Shown piece after piece: positions 39,160 to 48,600 of a stretch of DNA of 62,000 nt. The stretch is taken from positions 12,814,003 through 12,876,002 of the forward strand of contig NC_049984.1 of assembly GCF_000003815.2 (NCBI RefSeq), given 5' to 3'. This DNA is from Branchiostoma floridae (taxonomy: Eukaryota > Chordata > Leptocardii > Amphioxiformes > Branchiostomatidae). The first letter of the stretch is position 1. Each line of letters starts with the position of its first letter. The notes below the pieces were generated by a model, which was not told where the DNA came from, ran no database searches, and saw nothing but the letters and a program-made list of their open reading frames with translations. The translations under genes were made by a program, and so were the position numbers.

Positions 39160-39475
39160 TGTAAGGATGATGTTCAGCATCAAGGGTTGCAAAGATGGTG
39201 TTCAGCACCAAGGACAGGTCTGTAAGGTTGTGCAGAACATGACAGTTGGTGTTCAGCACCAAGGACAGGCCTCTAAGGTTGTGTAGATCTTTTTAAGCAC
39301 CATTAACATGTCAGCTAGTTGGTGTTCAGCACCAAGGACATCCCTGCTGGATTGTAGAAATGTTATTCAGCACCAGTAAGGGCTCTGCTGAATTGTGTAA
39401 TGGTGTTCCTCATGAAGGACAGGCCTGTTGGATAATGTAGGTGATGTCAACACCAAGAACAGGTCTTTACATCTT
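39160..39475 (-). repeat. 3' UTR minisatellite of PDPR-like copy 1
   Basis: About seven imperfect units with the core GGTGTTCAGCACCAAGGACA occur at 36-50 base spacing (about 39168, 39198, 39246, 39318, 39362, 39402, 39446). On the minus strand several units read TTGGTGCTGAACACCAA, a 6-bp stem with a 5-base loop. The opposite copy has the same repeat after its stop. Confidence 0.75.
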
Positions 39476-39500
39476 GGACAGGTTTTCAAGTGATCTTGTG

Positions 39501-39656
39501 TCAATGAGTCAAAACAGGCTGTAACAGTTGGGCTGTGGCAGAGAAACGTTTTCCAGCAATGTCAATCTCAAACTTGTTTTTTGTTATGAAGTCATCAGTG
39601 ACTACCTTCCCCTCTTCTGTCTTTCCATCTGGGTTACGCACAAGACCAAGGCAGAT
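39501..39656 (-). CDS. PDPR: PDPR-like copy 1 exon 18 (terminal)
   Basis: This 156 bp exon has acceptor ccacag in gene orientation. It starts [20 protein letters not shown], includes [16 protein letters not shown] and ends PVLTH with TGA at 39501-39503. Same length as its partner in copy 2. Confidence 0.95.
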   Translation of the reverse strand: MCLGLVRNPDGKTEEGKVVTDDFITKNKFEIDIAGKRFSATAQLLQPVLTH

Positions 39657-42600
39657 CTGTGGAACAACATAAACCATGTTAGTCACGTTTCACAAAACTC
39701 TGACAGCTTTTAAAGAATAATTACCAGAATCAGCCATTGTATATCCTGTTTAAGGCGAAGACTTCTTATTTCGGTTATGTCCATCTGCCAAGGAATCCAC
39801 AACAACTCCTTGTGTTTTGGATTTGCAGAAAAACTTTACTCCTAAGCTAAGTCGTCAGAAGTAAGTTTTGTGGAGCAACTGTTGACAAACCTGTCTCTTC
39901 AGCGTGTATCCATAGCCGGCTGACGTTGTCCTGCCAACAACCCTTCCACCCTCCCAGATTGGCTCCCCTCCCCAAGGCCAAAGGTCATTCTCCAGGTCAT
40001 GATTGTCCAATAGGAACATGACAAATTTCTGTCTCACTCCTTCCTGCTTCTGTTTGAGCAGGGCAGATCGACCAATGAAATCCTGCAGAATTGAAAATGA
40101 GATGTTTTAGAAATATTTTATAACGTTGCTTAGTATGGGTATGAAACAGCAATTCTGCCATGTCAAGTGAAATTTCAATTATGGCCATATTAAGTACAAA
40201 TGCACCTTCCACCCGAGAGAACCCACACAGTCCTTAAATTATAACATTGGCAAAGTTGACAACATGCATGGACATCCCACCTTGTCTAATTTGACAGTGT
40301 GCTCCTGTTGGCTTTCAAATGGAGTGACAGATGAGTTCAGGTCAGTTCCCAGTGAAGGAACACCATGTTCCAAACATAGGTGACTGATGGCATAGTGGCC
40401 GACATTACGGATCCCAAATGCTCGACCCCTCTTCATGATGTAGAGATAGAGGTGTAAAGCATACTGTAAAGTCAGGTATATTCATATCATTATTGAGTTT
40501 TTACAAAGCTGTAGTAAAATCACATCTTTCGACATCAAACAGAATGCTATTTAGCTTTACACGCACCACAAAGCGTTCCTGCTCTCTACAATACCACCAA
40601 AACTGCATTGATAATACAACATGCATCATTCACACAGAATGGAAGCAGATTGCTTAACTACTAGAGTTTATGAAAGTCATGTTTGATTTTACCTCTTGTG
40701 GAACATACAACATCCAGCCCAGCTCCCCAACATGGCTGATGGTCATAGCACGAACACGAGGGGCAAAACCAATGCTCAATTCCTGCAATACAACGTGTAT
40801 AACGTGTATATAATGTATTCGTGTATGACGAAACTACACTTTGTGACCTTCATATTAGTGAGCTACACTTTGTGACCTTCATACCTGTAAACTAAGCATG
40901 TTTCAATCATTATATCAACAGACAATTCAAACACTCTTCCTACTATTGTGCCTAAGATTATAGCCTTTTATAGTTACAAAATGCTTGTCTCCTTTTATCG
41001 TATGTTGAGAAAAGTTTCTTGCTCCTACAAACAAATTTGGTTGGCCATGTGACGTCCTCAACTAAACTCGACAGACCTTCAATGACAACCATATAACAAG
41101 ATACGCAATACAAAAGTTACTCAAGTAAAGGGCTAAATTTTTGAGTGGTCAGACATTTCAGATAGCATCCACTATCTTTGGTCTGAAGAATGACAGATAG
41201 TGGATACTGGATGCTATCTGAGCAAAATCTATCAAGTTGATTTCCATGACAACTGACCCTGCAGACATTTGGCGGGAAGTTATGGCTGCTCATGGTGACG
41301 ACATCAGTCAGACTGCCCATCAGCTCCCTCGCCCTGGGACCGAGAACATTGAGAGCAGCATAGCTCCGCGTCACGTCCTTAATCTGTACAGATCCGTCTC
41401 CGGGGAGATGACGGGTTAGCCACGCCCAGCTCCGCACCAGCTGATTGGGTGGCGAGATGATGACGTAACTGGAAATAAAACGACTCCTGTGAACTCATGA
41501 TATAACGTTAACCGTTAAAGATACTAGGAGGTTCACTCTTTTATCAAACGTACATGTACTGTTTGTGTGAAACCTTAGTTCTATTCTATGACTTCTGTGC
41601 TACATGAAGTAGCTATAGATAAAATAAAAAGGTAAAGACTCCTTTGGTAACTAAAGTGGGTCTTGGAAAAGGTAAAGGTAGCCCCAAAGTCTTTTTGTGT
41701 CCAACAGGATAGAGAGTTGCTAATCCACGGTGTCTAGGGTACGATACTGGGAGGCAAAACCAATCTCTCTCCTTCCACTGCCTTTTACCTCATCAACTAA
41801 AGTCAGGTACCCATTTCTACACATTGGTGGAGGTCGGAAAGTTGAGTTAAGAGGCTCTGTCTGTAAAAACCAAGCATAGGGTGGCCAAACTCAAAAAATC
41901 GATTTTCCTCAAATTTTGTGTGGTGGTAGGGCCTTGGTCCAAACTTACAAAAATAACAAAGTTTTAGATCTGCGGTCACCGGTTGCCATGGTAACGGCCA
42001 TTTTTCAAAATGGCGGACTTTCACCAAGGGAAGGGAAGATCTTGTCCAAAATAGACCATCTTTGGACTCCTGTAATCCTCACAAATTAACAGATATTCTA
42101 TTGATTCCCGCATATGTTATTACCCATATTCTAATAAAAGAAATGATATAAAGTTATGCTCGAAATGTTTTTGTAGTGAGGTGCAGCAGATGTTTAAAGA
42201 TGGTGTGTTTTCGTAAATTTTGAAAATGGACAGAAAGCCCTTTTTTGACCATTTTTAGTGGCCATTTGCTCATTTACAGGCAAATCGATTTCCTTGATTT
42301 TCGGCACAGTTATAGGTTGTACCTTTGTATACATCATATGTAAAAAAAAGTTTGGGCCTCCTTACGAACGGACCGTAGTGACCCCGAGAGTAAACCAATT
42401 TTTCCATTTTAAGAAAATCGTAACCATAGAATTGTTCCTGGAAAAAACAGACATAGCTTACCAGAAATGAATCTCAGTTTTATTTTATGTAGCACAGAAA
42501 CCTACCTATCACTTATAAAAGTAGGGTCGTTCGGGACTTTAATTTGTTTAAACCAGTTACCATGGTAACAGCCAGTTTTGAATTTGATGGTAGATGTTCA

Positions 42601-45600
42601 CTTATCATACCTATTATAGTTAGATGAGCTGCACCTGTTACATTCGTCTATCACATAATATTCTTCTACTGATTCTTTCCCAGTCTTCACAGTGATAAAC
42701 TGTACTAAACAATGCTTGAATCGAAAGTTTGCGTTAGCGTGTTTCCAATCCATGACTTTACTTTAGTTGGTTGGAAATGACTTCTCAACATCATACATTG
42801 TAAGCCTACGTTGATGGTAAGCGAATACCTGATTACTTAAGCTAGAGCAAGACAACTACTCAGATAACCACAAGCCCACCAGTACCTAATGTTTAGCAGC
42901 TGGGTTGATGTGACCTTACAACACTCAGGTCAGATTGATGTTGCAACATTGAGGTCGGAGCCAGGTCAGACGGAATATTTCATTTTTAGGCTGTACATGG
43001 AATGTCATAACTTGAAAGTTCATCTGTGTCAAGTATATGAAATGAGGGTTTGTTTGTTTAAGGTTGATAATTTGGGGGTTTAAGGAAAATGCTTGCCTGT
43101 CTAACTGGCTTGCCTACCTGGGCTGACTATCACGTCTTTCCATCTGTCATTTTATTCCATTATGGAAAGGTTATTATACCTTCGCAAGTTCTTGGTATAA
43201 TTGCAGCTATCTGCAGGCGGTGTAGAAGCTTGTTTGCTGTGAAGGGAAATAAAGAACGTGCAGAGACTGACGAAGATGAAGCGAGGCTTGATGTGATTGC
43301 AGAGCTTAATGAACAAAATGTTCTAATAACCCAGGACTGGGCGATGAAGTTCATTCCTCAGAAATATCGAGAGAGCCAAATGGATTGGTTCGGTAAGCGC
43401 GGAATATCCTGGCACATTGCTGTGGCACAGCGTTACTGCAATGGCATGTTCGAAACTAAGACTTTTGTTCACATTTTTGACTCTTGTAACCAAGATACAT
43501 GCGCAGTATCCGCAATCTTGTCAGATGTCCTTAATGACATTGAAGCACCAACATCCAGAGATCAACAAAGTATACCTGCGGCAGGATAATGCCGGGTGTT
43601 ACCATTGTGGTAACACAATTGCTGCTGCTCACCTGCTTACACAAACTGGAATCTCAATCGAAAGGGTTGATTTTTCAGATCCGCAAGGGGGGAAAGGACC
43701 TTGCGACAGGAAGGCGGCAACAGTCAAGTCTAACATGAGAATATATATGAATAAAGGACATGACCTGACAACTGCATCTGAAATGATGCAAGCCATGTCT
43801 GCAACATATGTTGCTGCAGACATAACTGTGTCAAACTTGCCAAAAGCCAAAGCCAGTGTCAAATTTGATGGCATCAGTCTCCTACACAACTTTCAACTCA
43901 CTACAAGTGGTGTACGGGTGTGGCAAGCCTACAATATTGGCCCAGGAAAGTTCTTTCCGTGGTCAAAATTCAAAGGGACACCCGTTGTTCCTTCTTTGAA
44001 TGTGCTAGAAAGACATACTGACGACTTCAGGCAAGCCCACGTGCACAGTTCTGCCCAGGTCCTCAAGTCAGATGAGTCAGACGAGTCGTCTCCTGAATCG
44101 AGCACAGAAGAAGACTCCCCTGGTGCTTCTGAAAGTGCCAAACAACCACGAGTGAAGCTTTTCTGCTGTCCTGAAGAGGGATGCATAAAATCATATCAGC
44201 GTTTTTCATCCTTACAAAAGCACCTTGACATTGGTCCACACGTCAGAATGATTGAAAGGGAAACCTTGATGGATGAGGCCATCTTAGGTTATGCAGAAAA
44301 GGTAGATGCAGGGAATTCTTCAATGCCACAGTTGATTCCCTCAGAGGATGAAACTGCTGTTACCCATGAAGCAGCATTGGCTGCTCTACCAATGGGTTGG
44401 GCATTGAAAGGCACAAGAGGATGGGCGCCAGGTTTAGTGAAAAACAGCGGAAGTACCTGGAAGATAAGTTTGACATTGGCCAAGCAACAGGTAGAAAGTG
44501 CGACCCAACTGAAGTGGCCAAAGACATGAGAAGAGCAAAAGATAGTAAGGGCAGACGGATGTTTACATCCTCTGAGTTCCTGACATCAACACAGGTGTCC
44601 AGTTTCTTTTCAAGACTTGCTGCCAGGAGAAAATGCCAAGGAATTCCTGAGAAAGTTCAGGAAGAGGGGGAAGAGGAGCTGTATGAGGAGGACTTGACAC
44701 ATGAGATGCACGTTGCACAAGAGTCCCTCTTATCCACTGTTATTAGAGAACTTGGTCTGACGCATCCAATACTTTTTGACACATACAACCTCTGTGATCT
44801 GTATGCCAAGCATAAGTTGGCCTCACTTGGATTGCCTTTATTACAGATGATCTGTGACAGTTTTGGTTTAGACACTCAACATATCACTCTTCGGCGAAAA
44901 GCACCATACATAACAAAATTAGAACAGCTTGTCGAGACTTGCAGCTGTAGAGTAGAACGCACATAAAACACTCATCAGCAGGTAGCATTATTCACAATTG
45001 TAATTAGTACTGCAAAATTGTATCATTGTATCATACGTCTGTAACCACAATTGCAAATTGCATTTTCTCATAATCAACAATACTTGTATTGTTTACGATT
45101 ATACTAGATATGGCTCGGATTATTTTCATTATGATCATTGTAAAATTGTAGTAGTATTCACTTTGTTTTGTATCAGTTGGAGTTGCAAGTTTGAATAGTC
45201 TATTGTGGGCGGAACTACATGCGTAGCATTTTCAAGTAGGTGAAAATATCGCCAGTTTGAATAAACGGTCGTTGTCATGGCAACAAGTTATCAACTGTTA
45301 AGGGAAATAATTTTATAAGTGACAGGTATGCTACTTGCTGTATGAAATGATGATAGAAAAGTTCATGTTACATCAATAGTCAAGCTATGCATGTTTTTTC
45401 CACATATAGTTCAGTGCCTGCCATCTGTATATAATGCAAATATTAGTTTATTCTCGGGGTCACCACGGTCCGTTCGTAAGGAGGCCCAAACTTTTTTTTA
45501 CATATGATGTATACAAAGGTACAACCTATAACTGTGCCAAAAATCAAGGAAATCGATTTGCCTGTAAATGAGCTAATGGTTGCTAAAAATGGCCAAAAAA

Positions 45601-48600
45601 GGGCTTTTGGGCAATTTTGGAAATTTACGTAAACACGCCATCTTTAAACATCTGCAACACTTCACTACAAAAACATTTGGAGTATACCTTTATATCATTT
45701 CTTTTATTAGAATATGGGTAATAACATATGCGGGAATCAATAGAATAACTGTTAATTTGTGGGGGTTACAGGAGTCCAAAGATGGTCTATTTTGGACAAG
45801 ACTAAGGCTTTCCCTTGGTGAAAATCCGCCATTTTGAAAAATGGCCGTTGCCATGGCGACCAGTGACCACAGATCCAAAACTTTGCCATTTTTGTAAGTT
45901 AGGGCCAAGGCCCTACCACCACACAAAATTTGAGGAAAATCAATTTTTTAAGTTTGGCCAACTTTTTTTCATTTTGCTTGGTTTTTACAGACATCAGCTC
46001 TTAAGTTCTTTTCCCAAAGGCCCAACATCTAGCCAGGAAACAAACCTGTGACCTCTCCACCTCATGTTAACAAGCCTAGACACTCGCGCAAGCAATGCCA
46101 CTCAATAACGAACTAAAACTTATCTTCTACCACAGATCTTTAAAGGTTTGCTGTTAACTATATTGGGAGGTCCTTACTGATTGTTGGCCAGTCGAGCTAT
46201 CCTGCAGTCATTCTCGTAGCCTCCGTAGTGGTTCAACATCCCGGTGTGCAGCACCGTCCCCACTGGAACATCCACCTCATTACAGCACAGCCTCTGTAGG
46301 TACGTCACCACCTCATCACCTGAGGACTGAACAGAAAATAATTATCATGTTTTTCAATGATCTTAATCTGACTTCAGTTTTTTTGGTACATTAATTAACT
46401 AAACAACATTTAGAGAGCTAAATCCTTCACCAATATATGCCATAAACATATAACATTACTGACCTGTACTTCAAATTTGGTTAATGAAGACATATCAACA
46501 ATGCCGACATTTTCACAGCAGACAAAGTACTCTCTCAGCACAGCATCAAACCATGATGGCTTCCCAAATGTCCCCTTTTGCTGCTTTGGCAAGTCGTCTG
46601 AAAAGGGCAATTAACAAAACTTTTATCACTCTTATGGATTTATAACGGTAGTTCACTTTCACAACCTAACACAAAGACAGGATAAAAACAAACAATAAAA
46701 AACAATAAAGAGCTTGCAGTCAGATTTAAAGGCTCAACAGAATTGAACTGAAGGCAGTCTCAGATGTGAGCAAAGTTCCCAAGAATGAGTGAACAGACAA
46801 TGTAACTTACCTGAGTCTGGCCTTGAGAACCAGTTAGCCCTCTCATACCCCATGGTCTCCCCGAACACAGCACCTGCCCTCTCCAGGACGGAATACAGGG
46901 GTGACATCAGAACCCTTCGAGCTGACTGGAACTCTTGCTTTGGGTAGTTTTGGAGGTAGTGCATCGCTGTCAGGCAGGCATTCATCAACAAACAAGAATG
47001 TAGATTTTCCTATTTAATTTTAACAAAGAATTGGAGTGATGGCACGTTCTAGAGATGGATTCATTACCATATGTAGCTATTGCGAATACTACAGGTTTAA
47101 ACCATGCTCTGGCTTTGTTGCTAATTGTTAGATATCGAGGTAATAAGCTACACAGTGCAAAAGTTACTCAAGAATCCGGATTAATTTTGGTAAAGAAAAA
47201 CAGCTGGACATCAGATACATGTATTTTTAAACATGAAAATCTGACAAAAGACAATGGGTAATATCTGAAACATCTGACCGTTTACAAAACTTGCTCAAGT
47301 AACCAATATATAATGCTCTGGCTAAGGTAAATAAAAACCCCACTAATTGAAAACAAGATACACTAAAGGAAGATACCTTAAAAGTTGCAAACAGCTTGAT
47401 ATGGATATCAAGTGGTAACTTTGAGTTTAACTCTGGGGCATATTCATGTAAGGCAAGACTCACGCAATATTTCCTTGACCCTTTCTCTGAGGTATCTCCT
47501 GTTGTTGTGCATCTCTCCAAACCTGCGGATGTCGACCGGCCAGGTGCCGGCAGGAGGGTCCCCTGAGATGATCCATTCAGCCATGACCTTCCCCACACCA
47601 CCTGCACTGGCTATTCCTCCTGAGTTCATCCCAGCAGCTACAAAGTAGCCCGGCAGCTGCGAGATGAAAATCACAACTGTTATTTCGGTAAGGCAAACGG
47701 GAATTCGAAAAGCATGCCTCCAATACCATATATCTCCCTCTCCAGTACTACATTACCTATCCTTGGCTTTTCAAAGGTGGGCGTCCCGACTCACCTCTGG
47801 CGCTTCCCCCAGTATAGGTGCCATATCAGGGGTGAAGCTCTCTGGCCCGTTTAGAAACTGTCTGATCTCTGCATCCTGTAGGGCTGGCATACGGTGTGTC
47901 GCCTGCTCCATGACTGGCACTGAGTGGAAGATCATAACGTTACAATACAGGATTAGGTGTTTGCAAGCGCTTCTAAATGGATTTTGGACGAAAGACACTG
48001 CAGCATCTACTTCAGTCTGTGGCAGAGTAGGATACGCAACAAGCAAAAGATATGTAATTGAACCGCCTTTAGGTGTAATCTAACCACCAGGACCTTTTGC
48101 CACCGTCATAGTCATTTTAGTGAGTCACTGTTACAATGACAGAAGTATTTGACTTACTGAAGTGGTCCCAGTCTTCCTCTAACAGTTGAAACTCAAACTT
48201 TGGCGGAATACCATCGGTGAAGACCGGCTTGGGGTTCAGTTCAAAGCCTCCTACCATGACACCTCCACTCCACTCACGTGAGTAGTGCATGCCGTCAGGG
48301 TCCCTGATAACTGTAGGGAGTACAAGATAACTGTAGCACCTGTATTTATCTAATCTAAATTCACTGATGAAAATACTCTGTCAAGCGCATCAAGTATGTG
48401 TTAAGGAAATTTTCCAATATGTGTTTGGAAAACATATCACGAAGAGGTGGTTTAAACTGGTTTTAAGATCAGCAGAGAAGACAACTTCACTGCATAAAAA
48501 AATTATTCAAATTCTTAACTGTTGGTTCAGCAAAGCTTAATATGTCGGCTATCCAAACCTCCGAATGAGGTAAATCTTCAAACTTAGCAGACCCATACTT

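Larger units (their letters stand above)
41700..46100 (-). repeat. SINE-like element split by the 4.15 kb transposon
   Basis: The left part (about 41700-41850: ..AGTCAGGTACCCATTTCTAC.. GGAGGTCGGAAAGTTGAGTT) and the right part (46005-46100: GTTCTTTTCCCAAAGGCCCA.., CAGGAAACAAACCTGTGACC) become one continuous SINE-like sequence if the transposon and one TTAA are removed. The uninterrupted partner lies in the matching intron of copy 2 (about 59900-60090). Confidence 0.7.
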
